Below are positions 1 to 8,517 of a stretch of 40,490 nucleotides of DNA, piece by piece. The stretch comes from Lachnospiraceae bacterium (GTDB lineage Bacteria; Bacillota; Clostridia; Lachnospirales; Lachnospiraceae). A model generated the notes under the pieces. It ran no database searches, had not been told where the DNA came from, and saw nothing but the letters and a program-made list of their open reading frames with translations. Numbering within the stretch: position 1 is the first letter of the stretch; each line of letters begins with the position of its first letter. Position numbers and translations under genes: made by a program. The stretch is from positions 1 through 40,490 of the forward strand of contig JAFRKV010000061.1 in the NCBI GenBank assembly GCA_017431515.1, read 5' to 3'.

Positions 1-139
1 GCCGACTTTGGACTAATCTCTATGCTGGACTACTACACCGTAAGGTGTGTTACTTGTTAAGTTGATTGAACCGCCGTATACCGAACGGTACGTACGGTGG
101 TGTGAGAGGTCGGCGGTCATTGACCGCCTCCTACTCGAT
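1..139 (+). mobile_element. 3' end of a group II intron (domains V and VI)
   Basis: Bases 68-101 form a 34-nt hairpin of exactly domain V length: outer stem ACCGCC/GGTGGT-type pairing, an internal bulge and a GAAC-type loop. It is followed at 104-136 by a domain VI hairpin: GAGAGG (104-109) pairs with CCT and CTC (130-136), leaving A133 bulged, and GGCGGT (112-117) pairs with ACCGCC (123-128). A133 lies 7 nt from T139, where a bacterial group II branch-point adenosine is expected, and the intron would end in AT, matching the AY rule. The intron-encoded reverse transcriptase must lie to the left of the window. Bases 1-60 carry only an unassigned open stretch ending in TAA at 58-60. I recognise the domain V/VI sequence style from Clostridia introns. 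The exact class cannot be decided here. Confidence 0.88.
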
Positions 140-1454
140 TACAATGCCTCCACTCGGCGGTTCGTCCGATATTACGGAACAGGTGATGGGGGCACCAATC
201 TATATCTTCTATGTGGCGGACTTCCCGGAAGCAGCGTCTGTTCCGTCAGATACCTCTGCAGTATCTGCAGAGCAGGATCATGATAGTGTGTCCGGCGGTG
301 TCCGCTTTATGCTGATCGATGACAATACGATCAAGGCATCCATCAATGATCCGTATATGGTGCAAAAGGCCGCGGACCTCTCCCAGATCCAGCTGAAACT
401 GTTTCCAGATGATACGGCGAGGGAACAGCATAGAGGGGCATTTGCCTTTAAAATGGAGTTCCACGGGAAAGGTGCGGACGGCATTGCCTGCAGCGTATAT
501 CCGCAGATCTGCAGGATAGAGGAATTGGATGACAATCATACGGCAACCTATGAGGAAGAAATACCGGGACCGGACGGTGCTCCTCTGGTGGGACCCGGTG
601 CGGCAGATGATCAGTCGATCAGCTTTGTCGTTGCGTACAGAGGGATCGGCGACATCATCAGAAATAACCCGGTTTATGCATCGTACGTGGATTATGAAGA
701 GTTTACAAACGGAGAGACAGGGCTGATCGGACTTGAAACAGTGAAGCCGGATCTTTCAAAGACCTCCGTGGCGGATGCGATCGACCTCTCAAAGTTTACG
801 GATGTGTATCCGGAGTACGTCGTGATCGAAGAGGATTTTGACAAGTATATGTCCTACTCGAAGCATGGCTTTGCGCCCGGAGTCGGGAGGTATGAAGGAC
901 AGATATTATGGACACCCAGAGGGAACAGTGAGATCACAAAGAAAGCGGTGCTCGTGGGATCAGTGGATGAATTCGGCATGGCAAATTATCATATGGCGGT
1001 CGTTTACGATTCGCATGCGGATCTCATGAGAGATTATGTGGAAGATGGGGAAGTCAATCTGACGCTTGATTATGGTATGAATAATATGGAGGCTGCGGAA
1101 ATCAGAGACGATATGCTCACAGGATTTCTTCCGGAGGACGGTAAAGACTCGCAGGGGACATGGAACTACGAGGTGGATGATCATGTCCTCTATTGGCATT
1201 ATGTGCCAAACTTTGACACGCATTACAGATCGGAAGACGCCTTTAGTGTTCCGCGGATAACCTTTGAAAATGCCGGATTTGACAACAGCGAACTGAACGA
1301 GGAACTGGAAGAGATCATCAGGGAAGTGATCGATAAAGGGGAAGCAGAAGGGGAATACACATATGATTACACCTACGATGACATGAGTCAGGATGCGGTG
1401 AACAATACACCGGCGACCGGCTCCGTAAAGTATCAGGGGTATTATCATCAATAA
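140..1454 (+). pseudogene. 3' exon of an unrecognised gene interrupted by the group II intron
   Basis: A continuous reading frame of about 438 codons starts directly at the inferred intron boundary and ends at TAA 1452-1454. The frame can be read back into the intron, but those residues (about 25) are intron domain V/VI sequence and not protein. ATG 144 is in frame but has no ribosome site of its own, so the 5' exon is presumably left of the intron and the gene works only if the intron splices. The protein is acidic and rich in Asp, Glu and Tyr, with no membrane segment in the visible part. It contains repeated phrases such as YPEYVVIEEDFDKY and an acidic tail near the C terminus. I do not recognise a family. 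It may be extracytoplasmic, but the N terminus is missing. The interruption could be reversible (splicing) or could be a true disruption. Confidence 0.7.
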
Positions 1455-1510
1455 TCCTGTGTTCGCAAAGGGTGTTGTATCAGGAGAAGTGCAATGGGGG
1501 TGAACTCAGA

Positions 1511-2179
1511 ATGCAGACAAAACAACTGAAACAGATTTTGTGTTACGGAGATTCCAATACGTTTGGATTTGACGGGAGAGGAATGGCAGATGACGGTTTT
1601 GGAGGGCGATATGATAAAAACACCCGCTGGACCGGACTGCTTGATAGGATGCTGGGTGAGGACTATGAGATCATAGAAGAGGGCATGTGCGGACGGACGA
1701 CCATCTTTGAGGATCCGCTGGTTCCGGGAAGAAACGGCCTTACTTTTCTGAATGTTGCAGTGGCCAGCCACGATCCGCTGGACCTGGTGGTCGTCATGCT
1801 GGGAACCAATGATCTGCGGGATATTTTTCCGACAACGGAGCAGGTCTGCGCGGAAGCCATGACCCGTTTTGTCATGCGGTTAAAAGAGATTCTGGCTGCC
1901 TCCATGAACCCCTCCTGCAAGATCCTGATCGTTTCACCGGTTCATCCCACCAAAAATAAATATGGATCCTTTTGCTATGATTACAATGAAAAGGCCATCA
2001 ATCTGGGACCGAAGCTGGCATCGTTATATCAGAAGGTTGCAGAGCAGCAGGGATGCCATTTTGCGGATGCGGATCAATGGTGCGCCGTAGATGAAAATGA
2101 CGGCGTTCATCTCAATGCAGAGGGACACCGGGCGGTTGCGGAGAAACTGGCGGCGCTGATTCCGACAATCGTCGGTTGA
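1511..2179 (+). CDS. SGNH/GDSL-family esterase (arylesterase-like)
   Basis: A 222-residue cytoplasmic SGNH hydrolase that probably removes acyl or acetyl groups from small esters or sugars. Visible blocks: YGDSNTFG with nucleophile Ser15 (block I), GTNDL with oxyanion Asn100 (block III), and DGVHLNAEGH with Asp197 and His200 (block V). The Gly of block II is less clear, near EEGMCGRTT. ATG 1511 is preferred over an upstream in-frame ATG at 1472 because GGGGGTGAA at 1496-1504 is a ribosome site and the family motif then sits near the N terminus as usual. No signal peptide is seen, so it acts inside the cell. It lies 56 bp after the interrupted gene, on the same strand. The substrate cannot be read from the sequence. 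Confidence 0.85.
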   Translation: MQTKQLKQILCYGDSNTFGFDGRGMADDGFGGRYDKNTRWTGLLDRMLGEDYEIIEEGMCGRTTIFEDPLVPGRNGLTFLNVAVASHDPLDLVVVMLGTNDLRDIFPTTEQVCAEAMTRFVMRLKEILAASMNPSCKILIVSPVHPTKNKYGSFCYDYNEKAINLGPKLASLYQKVAEQQGCHFADADQWCAVDENDGVHLNAEGHRAVAEKLAALIPTIVG

Positions 2180-2283
2180 CGGATCAGAATCAGTGGAAGT
2201 CGGAAGGTGTCGATGTTCCGCTGATGCATGAAAAGCGTAACGGTTATGTCAGCTCCATGACCAAAGAGCAATGGAGACAATAG
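2176..2283 (+). pseudogene. possible C-terminal remnant of a lost gene
   Basis: The spacer between the SGNH hydrolase and nudC holds a 35-codon open stretch, frame-shifted relative to the hydrolase stop. It begins at a TTG at 2176 and ends at TAG 2281-2283. The peptide contains EGVDVPLMHEKRNGYVSSM followed by TKEQWRQ, which has the composition of a real protein C terminus and not of random spacer. No start with a ribosome site is visible and I do not recognise the family. It could equally be chance. Confidence 0.2.
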
Positions 2284-2322
2284 GCTCTCAAAGTATTTTT
2301 TTGAGCAATCCGGAGGAAATTG

Positions 2323-3162
2323 ATGATTCAGGATATTTTTCCAAGCAAACTGAAAAATGAATTCATCCATACGTCGATCTCGGACGGGGATTCGCTGTTT
2401 TTCTTTGATGCCGATGGGAAAGTCCTTCTGGGGAGCAGCGGGGGAACCGTTCTCTTTCCGGCGGGAAGCGACAGAGAAAACCGCGAGACGATCTATCTTT
2501 TCTCTCTGGATGAAAGAAAATTTTTCCTTGCATTCGGCCATGATGCGGTTCAAAAGGACGGCTTCCGGTATTACGGAATTCGTGAAGTCAGGGATTACCT
2601 TGAAGGCAAGGAAGTATTTGCGGTCTTTACCGCCTACCATTTATGGAAGTGGTATTCGGATCATGTATTCTGCGGAAAATGCGCAGAAAAGCTCATTCCT
2701 GACGAAAAGGAAAGAGCTCTGCGATGTCCGGCCTGCGGCAACGTGATCTATCCGAGGATCAACCCGGCTGTCATCATCGGCGTGATCAAAGGAGACTTCC
2801 TGCTGATCACCAGATACCGGACCGGCTACAGCAGGAATGCGTTGATCGCAGGCTTCACGGAAATCGGGGAGACACTGGAAGAAACGGTTGCCAGGGAAGT
2901 GATGGAAGAGACCGGCATCAAAGTCAGGAATATCCGTTATTACAAATCACAGCCCTGGGGCATGGCCCAAGACCTTCTGGTGGGATTCTACTGTGATGCA
3001 GACGGGGATGATCCGATCAAAATGGACGAGCAGGAACTCAAATATGCGGCATGGGTTCCCCGGGAAGAGATTGAGCTGCAGCCCAACAATCTGAGCCTGA
3101 CAAATGAGATGATGCGGATGTTCAAGGAAGGCCTGGAGCCCCGGGATGGTGTCGCCTCATGA
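2323..3162 (+). CDS. nudC: NAD(H) diphosphatase NudC
   Basis: NudC hydrolyses NADH/NAD+ to NMN(H) plus AMP and can remove NAD caps from RNA. The 279-residue protein shows the full family layout: an N-terminal domain, a zinc ribbon with Cys117, Cys120, Cys135 and Cys138, and a perfect Nudix box from Gly177 to Ile199 (Glu183, Arg191-Glu192, Glu195-Glu196, Gly198). The SQPW motif follows and is diagnostic of NudC among Nudix enzymes. The start is ATG 2323, 6 nt after CGGAGG (2311-2316); the TTG at 2320 directly before it is less likely. The next gene begins 23 bp downstream, so the two are probably cotranscribed. Confidence 0.93.
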   Translation: MIQDIFPSKLKNEFIHTSISDGDSLFFFDADGKVLLGSSGGTVLFPAGSDRENRETIYLFSLDERKFFLAFGHDAVQKDGFRYYGIREVRDYLEGKEVFAVFTAYHLWKWYSDHVFCGKCAEKLIPDEKERALRCPACGNVIYPRINPAVIIGVIKGDFLLITRYRTGYSRNALIAGFTEIGETLEETVAREVMEETGIKVRNIRYYKSQPWGMAQDLLVGFYCDADGDDPIKMDEQELKYAAWVPREEIELQPNNLSLTNEMMRMFKEGLEPRDGVAS

Positions 3163-3185
3163 CCAAGTTGGAGGATTTAAGAAAG

Positions 3186-4154
3186 ATGAAAGCAATCTAT
3201 TATGACGGCAGCAAGGCATGCTACAGGGAGGATCTGCCGATCCCGCAGTGTACAGAAGGACACAGCCTGATCCGGATTATGGCTGCGAACATCTGCAATA
3301 CGGATCGGGAGATCATGAAAGGTTACACCCCGGGATTCTGCGGCGTCATGGGCCATGAGTTTGTCGGTGAAGTGACGGAAAGCTCGGATGAGAGTCTCGT
3401 CGGAAAGCTGGTGGTGGGTGAGCTGAATGAAGGGTGCGGAGACTGTGTCTATTGCCGGACGGGGCGTGAGAAGCACTGTCTTTCGGCGAAGGCGATCGGT
3501 ATCTCAAAGGACGGCTGCTTTGCGGAATACATGACCCAGGCGACCCATCTGCTGCACAAGATTCCAAAGGGGCTTTCGGTGGAGCAGGCCATTTTTACGG
3601 AGCCTTTGGCTGCCGCGCTTCAGATCAGCAAGCAGGTACACATCGACCCCTCCCTGAATGCGGCCGTAATCGGCGACGGGAGACTGGCGTTTATGATCGC
3701 ACAGGTCCTTGCATTGAACGGGATCTCCATGACCGTGATTGGGAAGCATCCGGAAAAGCTGGCGTTGTTTCAGGACTTCGCGGACACGGTGCTTTATCAG
3801 GATTACTTTGAAGCAGGAAAGATGCGCAGCCTGACAGGTGACGAATGCTTTGAATATGTCATAGAGGCTTCCGGCAATCCCACCGGCATCCATCTGGCGC
3901 TCTGCCTTGTCCGTAGAGCGGGGACCATCATTTTAAAGAGCACCTATACAGAGCAGACCACGCTGGATCTGAGCCAGATCGCGGTAAATGAGATTACCGT
4001 CGTCGGGAGCCGCTGCGGCCCGTTTGAGCCGGCATTGAAACTGCTGAAAGAGGGCAGAGTCAGATTCCCGGATGTGGAATGGCACGAGTTGAAGGATTTT
4101 GAGAAGGCGTTTGCCTCACCGGCCTTTAAAGCGGGATTCCGGATCGGGATTTGA
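3186..4154 (+). CDS. zinc-dependent alcohol dehydrogenase-like protein (MDR family)
   Basis: A medium-chain dehydrogenase/reductase of 322 residues, probably oxidising or reducing an alcohol or polyol with NAD(P). The catalytic zinc ligands are seen in NICNTD (Cys) and GHEF (His-Glu), with a further Glu in FTEPLAAAL. The four-cysteine structural zinc loop is seen in GCGDCVYCRTGREKHC. The Rossmann region has VIGDGRLAFMIAQ, a degenerate GxGxxG. The family commonly starts as MKAxxYxG, which fits ATG 3186 behind GGAGG at 3170-3174; an ATG at 3159 overlapping the nudC stop is an alternative without a good ribosome site. It is somewhat short for the family (about 340-350 is usual). The substrate is unknown. 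Confidence 0.85.
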   Translation: MKAIYYDGSKACYREDLPIPQCTEGHSLIRIMAANICNTDREIMKGYTPGFCGVMGHEFVGEVTESSDESLVGKLVVGELNEGCGDCVYCRTGREKHCLSAKAIGISKDGCFAEYMTQATHLLHKIPKGLSVEQAIFTEPLAAALQISKQVHIDPSLNAAVIGDGRLAFMIAQVLALNGISMTVIGKHPEKLALFQDFADTVLYQDYFEAGKMRSLTGDECFEYVIEASGNPTGIHLALCLVRRAGTIILKSTYTEQTTLDLSQIAVNEITVVGSRCGPFEPALKLLKEGRVRFPDVEWHELKDFEKAFASPAFKAGFRIGI

Positions 4155-4161
4155 AAAGTCC

Positions 4162-4189
4162 TTGAAAAAATAATTAAAACGTGGATAAT
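4162..4189 (+). promoter_or_regulatory. sigma-A-type promoter for the lipoprotein gene
   Basis: TTGAAA (4162-4167) and GATAAT (4184-4189) are separated by 16 bp in an A/T-rich stretch just after the dehydrogenase stop and 40 bp before the lipoprotein start. The gene therefore probably has its own transcript. Confidence 0.5.
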
Positions 4190-4229
4190 ACATTCTAAAA
4201 ATATGGAAACAAGTAATAGGAGGATCATT

Positions 4230-5336
4230 ATGAAAAAAAGACTTGCATATATATTGACAGGAGCGCTGGCACTGTCTGCTTTTGCAGGCTGCGGCACACA
4301 GAATGCAGCTCCCGCGGCTGCAGCAACGGAGACCAACCAGGAGACGACAGAGGCGTCTGTACAGGCAGCGGAGCCGGAAACGGAAACGGAGAAGCCCTCT
4401 GCATTTGAGGCGAACCTGGACAGCTATGAGTCGCTGATCTTATCCGCACCGGTGGATGCGTACTATGCCTTTGCGGATCTTGCGGAGATGAGTGATGCCA
4501 TGATCATTGCGCCCGGAGACCTGACTTTTGATAACGGAGACGGCACTACGGCAGCTACCGGCGGCACGATCTATGCATTGGGACCGGACGGAAACATCAT
4601 GGAATACGGTTATGTGGAAGGCGGCGGTACGGCGACACCGCTTGCGACCGGCGAGGGCTATGTGCTGTTCTACGGTGGACGCGATTATATGAATAAGGTG
4701 ACGCTGGATACGGATGCCGGAAAGTTGAATATCGATGAAGGCGAGTATTTTGACGAGTATGAAGATGCGATCACGCTGGCGTTTATGCCGGTGGCGACCT
4801 ACGGCAATTCCGATGAGGACTGTGACGGTCCCAGCGACTTTGTGCAGGAGCAGTCCGGCAAGCTGGAGTTTGCAGACTATGATGAGATCATCAGCTTCCT
4901 CAAACCGGGTCAGGGATATGCGACGATCCAGATCGGCGATGATGGAAACGTGCTGGCTGTCGCAGAAGAGGTCAACAAAGAGGATCATACCGCAACGAGT
5001 GCTTCCTGCTATGTTATGAAGGACGGCAAGCCGGTGGAGGTCGGCTATGTGATTGCGAACCAGATTCCGCTGCGTGCGGCTGACGGTGTTGTTTACGGTG
5101 GTGACGAGAAGAATACCTATGAGGCGAATTTCCTGAATCCGGAAGGGAATGGCATCATGGCAAAGGCTTATATTTACAAGACGGAAGAAAACGGCAAAAC
5201 AGAGTTCGGCGGATTCATGAGGGAGACCAATACCTTTGATCAGGATCAGGATTTTACCGGCGGAGAAGAGGAGTTTGACGCGCTGATCGCAGAGCGTGAC
5301 AAGGTGCCGGTCATTGAGTTTACCATTGTGGAATAA
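4230..5336 (+). CDS. lipoprotein of unknown function
   Basis: A 368-residue surface lipoprotein. The N terminus has Lys-Lys-Arg, a hydrophobic core and a lipobox ending AFAGC, so Cys21 would be lipidated by Lgt and exposed by Lsp. An Ala/Glu/Thr-rich linker follows (about residues 22-60), then a soluble domain with many Gly-Asp turns and no membrane segments, containing FDNGDGTTAATGGTIYALG and GYVLFYGGRDYMNK. The start at 4230 follows AGGAGG (4218-4223), and an upstream in-frame ATG at 4203 is rejected because it would bury the signal peptide. I do not recognise the mature domain. No transporter subunits adjoin it, so a binding-protein role has no support from context. Confidence 0.8.
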   Translation: MKKRLAYILTGALALSAFAGCGTQNAAPAAAATETNQETTEASVQAAEPETETEKPSAFEANLDSYESLILSAPVDAYYAFADLAEMSDAMIIAPGDLTFDNGDGTTAATGGTIYALGPDGNIMEYGYVEGGGTATPLATGEGYVLFYGGRDYMNKVTLDTDAGKLNIDEGEYFDEYEDAITLAFMPVATYGNSDEDCDGPSDFVQEQSGKLEFADYDEIISFLKPGQGYATIQIGDDGNVLAVAEEVNKEDHTATSASCYVMKDGKPVEVGYVIANQIPLRAADGVVYGGDEKNTYEANFLNPEGNGIMAKAYIYKTEENGKTEFGGFMRETNTFDQDQDFTGGEEEFDALIAERDKVPVIEFTIVE

Positions 5337-5401
5337 ACAGATAAAAAAGGCTTGTGATGACGACACAAAGATGGAATTTGTAAAAAGCGGGGAAGGATCA
5401 T

Positions 5402-5947
5402 TTGCAGTATCAGGAAACCGTTCTTTTGAAAAACCAAAGAGAAGCGTTGCTTCGAAATGCATCCGGATCGGACGGAGAGATGGTCTATGACATCTTTCAA
5501 AGGACCCATGAAGAGACAGACTATCTCCTGTCCTATCCGGATGAAAACAGCTACACGATCGAAGAGGAAGGCGCCTTTCTGCAGGAAAAAGCGGACAGTG
5601 AGAATGAAATTGAGATTCTCGCGTTTGTGGATGGCGTGCTTGCCGGAACGGCAGGGATCGAAGCGGTGGGAACCAAATATAAAGTACAGCACCGCGCGGA
5701 TTTCGGGATCAGTGTACTGAAAGAATACTGGGGAATGGGCATCGGCGATGCCCTCACAAAAGCCTGCATCCGATGTGCAAAGGATGCGGGCTTTGCTCAG
5801 CTGGAACTGAATGTGGTCGCGGAGAATGCACCCGCGATCGCCCTTTATGAAAAGCATGGATTCAGGGAATTCGGTCGAAATCCCAAAGGCTTCCGGTCCA
5901 GAATCAGCGGCGATCAGGAAGTCATCTATATGCGGCTGGAACTGTAG
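5402..5947 (+). CDS. GNAT-family N-acetyltransferase
   Basis: A 181-residue acetyl-CoA-dependent acyltransferase of the RimI/GNAT type. Motif A, the acetyl-CoA pyrophosphate loop, is visible as YWGMGIGDAL after the beta-strand FGISVLK. Motif B follows as NAPAIALYEKHGFREFG, typical of family members that act on amines or protein N termini. The proposed start is TTG 5402 behind GGAAGGA (5391-5397); an ATG at 5480 would cut into the first helix of the fold. It stands alone between the lipoprotein gene and the sensor gene. The acceptor substrate cannot be inferred. Confidence 0.83.
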   Translation: MQYQETVLLKNQREALLRNASGSDGEMVYDIFQRTHEETDYLLSYPDENSYTIEEEGAFLQEKADSENEIEILAFVDGVLAGTAGIEAVGTKYKVQHRADFGISVLKEYWGMGIGDALTKACIRCAKDAGFAQLELNVVAENAPAIALYEKHGFREFGRNPKGFRSRISGDQEVIYMRLEL

Positions 5948-5967
5948 GACGCATCTCGCTCTCCTTT

Positions 5968-5998
5968 TTGACGGCGGTTGATTAAACAGGCATATAAT
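5968..5998 (+). promoter_or_regulatory. candidate promoter for the 7TM HD-GYP gene
   Basis: TTGACG (5968-5973) and TATAAT (5993-5998) are spaced 19 bp apart, slightly long. A GATAAT at 6004-6009 is an alternative -10. The spacer between the acetyltransferase and the sensor gene has no other obvious promoter. Confidence 0.4.
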
Positions 5999-6054
5999 GC
6001 TAAGATAATAGCGTATGTGAAAAAGACGGAAGTCAAAAAGGAAGAAGATCAACT

Positions 6055-7773
6055 TTGATACCAATCATTTACGGCAGCATCTTTACGGCGTCGTTGCTGT
6101 GCACCGCAATTTATGTGTTTATTTGGCATAAGCACTTCAATGTAAATATCAGCCTGATCTTTGCATTTGTGCCGATTGTCTGCCTCGGACATTATCTCTA
6201 CAGCATCGCTGGGGATCTGGGGGAGGCGTTGACGGCGCAGAAGCTCATCTATCTCGGCTCCAGCTTCCTGCAGATGTTTATTCTGTTCAGCATCACCAAT
6301 CTCTGCCAAATCGAGATCAAAAATTGGATCCGGACACTGCTGTTTTTTCTCTGCACCGTGGTCTTTACCGGCGCGCTCACCATCGGTCACAGCGACCTTT
6401 TTTATACAAACATCTCTTTTTCTGTGCGGAATGGGACTGTGTTTTTGATTCGGGAATACGGCCCCATGCACACCTTGTATTATGTGGTGGTGGTCGCTTT
6501 TTTTGCCATCGGGTTTGCGGCGATCTGTTATTCCTGGGCCAAGAAAAAGCAGGTGCCGCGGACGATCATTATTCTCCTTGTGATCCCTTATGTCATCGTT
6601 TTGGGCAGTTATTTCATCGGCAAAGAATTCGGCCGGGGGATTGACGTTATGACACTGGGATATCTCCTGGCGCAGATCATGTATCTCGTGATCGCCGCCC
6701 GGATGAATCTTTACGATGTGGCAGACACGGCCATCGATTCCATGGTGAGAGAGCGTGCCATCGGTTATATTTCCTTTGATTTCAGATATCGATATCTCGG
6801 GAGCAATGAGACTGCACGGCTTCTTGTGCCGGATCTCAATCGGCTTGCGGTGGATGAGGTTCTCGGAAATGGCGCGTCGGGAAAAAAGATCCGGCATTTC
6901 CTGGACAGCTTCCGGCATGACGAGAAATACAATCAGTTCATCTATACGTTTCACAGCGAAGGAAGTTCTGCTGACGAGGAAAAGATCTACAATGTGAACG
7001 TGAATTATCTGTATGAGGGCAGTTGGAAGCGGGGCTATATCGTCACCTTTACGGACGATACCGCAAACAGGAAATACATCCGGCTGTTGGACAACTATAA
7101 TGAAAAGCTGCAGACGGAAGTGGATCAGAAGACGCAGCACATCGTCGAGATGCATAACAACCTCATCATGAGCCTGGCGGTCATGGTGGAAAGCAGGGAC
7201 AATTCCACCGGCGGCCATATCAAACGGACCAGCACCGGGGTGCGGATCCTGATTGATGAGATCAAAAAAGAAGGCACCCATGACCTGACTCCGGAGTTCT
7301 GCCGGGACATCGTCAAAGCCGCGCCGATGCATGACCTCGGAAAGATTGCCGTGGATGACGCGATCCTGCGAAAGCCCGGAAGATTTACAGAGGAGGAGTT
7401 CGCGATCATGAAGCAGCATGCGGCGGAGGGCGCCCGTGTGATCCATGAGATCCTGCGCAACACGGATGATGAATCCTTTAAAGTCGTGGCGGAAAATGTG
7501 GCGCATTACCATCATGAACGGTGGGACGGATCCGGCTATCCGGAGGGGCTTTCCGGCGAGCAGATTCCCTTTGAAGCGAGGGTTATGGCCATTGCGGATG
7601 TCTACGATGCACTGGTGAGCAAGCGTGTGTATAAAGAAGCCTTCAGTTATGAAAAAGCAAATCAAATCATCATGGAAGGCATGGGGACGCAGTTTGATCC
7701 GGGGCTGAAAACAGTCTATGAACATGCGAAGCCAAGATTGGAAGCCTATTACGGAGGGCTTGAGGAAGGATAA
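6055..7773 (+). CDS. 7TM-sensor HD-GYP phosphodiesterase
   Basis: A membrane protein that probably degrades cyclic di-GMP in response to a signal sensed in the membrane. Residues 1-220 are hydrophobic with about seven membrane segments, of the kind found at the N terminus of some Firmicutes histidine kinases. A PAS-like region (about 230-340) and a helical linker follow. The HD-GYP domain holds His388 (GHIKRTS), the HD pair His426-Asp427 (PMHDLGK), and HHERWDGSGYPEG at 486-498, which includes the GYP motif. The start is TTG 6055 behind AAGGAAG (6038-6044); no better start precedes the first membrane helix. The following ABC transporter genes begin only 18 bp downstream, so they likely share a transcript. 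Its sensor domain resembles that of the hybrid kinase at 10203. Confidence 0.88.
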   Translation: MIPIIYGSIFTASLLCTAIYVFIWHKHFNVNISLIFAFVPIVCLGHYLYSIAGDLGEALTAQKLIYLGSSFLQMFILFSITNLCQIEIKNWIRTLLFFLCTVVFTGALTIGHSDLFYTNISFSVRNGTVFLIREYGPMHTLYYVVVVAFFAIGFAAICYSWAKKKQVPRTIIILLVIPYVIVLGSYFIGKEFGRGIDVMTLGYLLAQIMYLVIAARMNLYDVADTAIDSMVRERAIGYISFDFRYRYLGSNETARLLVPDLNRLAVDEVLGNGASGKKIRHFLDSFRHDEKYNQFIYTFHSEGSSADEEKIYNVNVNYLYEGSWKRGYIVTFTDDTANRKYIRLLDNYNEKLQTEVDQKTQHIVEMHNNLIMSLAVMVESRDNSTGGHIKRTSTGVRILIDEIKKEGTHDLTPEFCRDIVKAAPMHDLGKIAVDDAILRKPGRFTEEEFAIMKQHAAEGARVIHEILRNTDDESFKVVAENVAHYHHERWDGSGYPEGLSGEQIPFEARVMAIADVYDALVSKRVYKEAFSYEKANQIIMEGMGTQFDPGLKTVYEHAKPRLEAYYGGLEEG

Positions 7774-7791
7774 AGAAAAGAGGTCTGAAAG

Positions 7792-8517
7792 ATGAACGTG
7801 TTGGAGATCAACAACTATACCAAGATTTACGGGAAGGAGAAAAAGGCCTGTGACAATGTCAGCCTGACCGTGGAGAGCGGAGACATTTTCGGCTTCATCG
7901 GCCACAACGGCGCCGGGAAAAGCACGACGATCCGCGCGGTTGTGGGTGTGCTGGATTATGAGACCGGCGAGATCAAGATCGACGGGCACGATGTCAAAAC
8001 CGAGCCCATGGAATGCAAAAAGATCACAGCCTACATTCCGGACAATCCGGATCTGTACGAAAACCTGACCGGGCTGCAGTATTTGAACTTTGTGGCGGAT
8101 GTCTATGATGTGAGTGAGGAAGACCGGAAGAAACGGATTGAGGATTACGCGAAGCGCTTTGAGATCACGGATGCGCTGACGGATACCATCGGTTCCTATT
8201 CCCACGGGATGAAGCAGAAGGTGGCGATCATCTCCGCGCTGATCCACGAGCCGAAGCTGCTCGTGCTGGATGAGCCCTTCGTGGGACTGGATCCGCAGGC
8301 GTCCTTTATCCTGAAGGAGCTGATGCATGAGATGTGTCAAAAGGGGAGCGCGGTCTTTTTTTCCACCCATGTGCTGGAAGTGGCGGAGAAGCTTTGCAAC
8401 AAGATCGCGATCATCAAGCGGGGCTCCATTATCGCGAACGGCACCATCAAAGAACTGCTGGGAGACAAGCAGTCTCTGGAAGAGGTCTTTTTGGAGGCGG
8501 TAAAAGATGAAGCATAA
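7792..8517 (+). CDS. ABC-2-type exporter, ATP-binding subunit
   Basis: A 241-residue ATPase that would power the membrane protein encoded next. It has Walker A GHNGAGKST, a degenerate signature SYSHGMKQK in place of LSGGQ (common in ABC-2 exporters), Walker B LLVLDEPFVGLDP and the switch histidine in STHVLE. The start follows an AAGAGG-type site. The gene overlaps its partner by 11 bp, so translation is coupled. The subfamily resembles ATPases of antibiotic, lipid or Na+ efflux systems; the cargo is not evident. Its place between two sensor genes suggests export or resistance linked to signalling, which is inference only. Confidence 0.92.
   Translation: MNVLEINNYTKIYGKEKKACDNVSLTVESGDIFGFIGHNGAGKSTTIRAVVGVLDYETGEIKIDGHDVKTEPMECKKITAYIPDNPDLYENLTGLQYLNFVADVYDVSEEDRKKRIEDYAKRFEITDALTDTIGSYSHGMKQKVAIISALIHEPKLLVLDEPFVGLDPQASFILKELMHEMCQKGSAVFFSTHVLEVAEKLCNKIAIIKRGSIIANGTIKELLGDKQSLEEVFLEAVKDEA

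Noticed and set aside
66-139. N-terminal extension of the first gene into the intron
   Set aside because: The bases are group II intron domains V and VI, so the apparent residues are not part of the exon-encoded protein.
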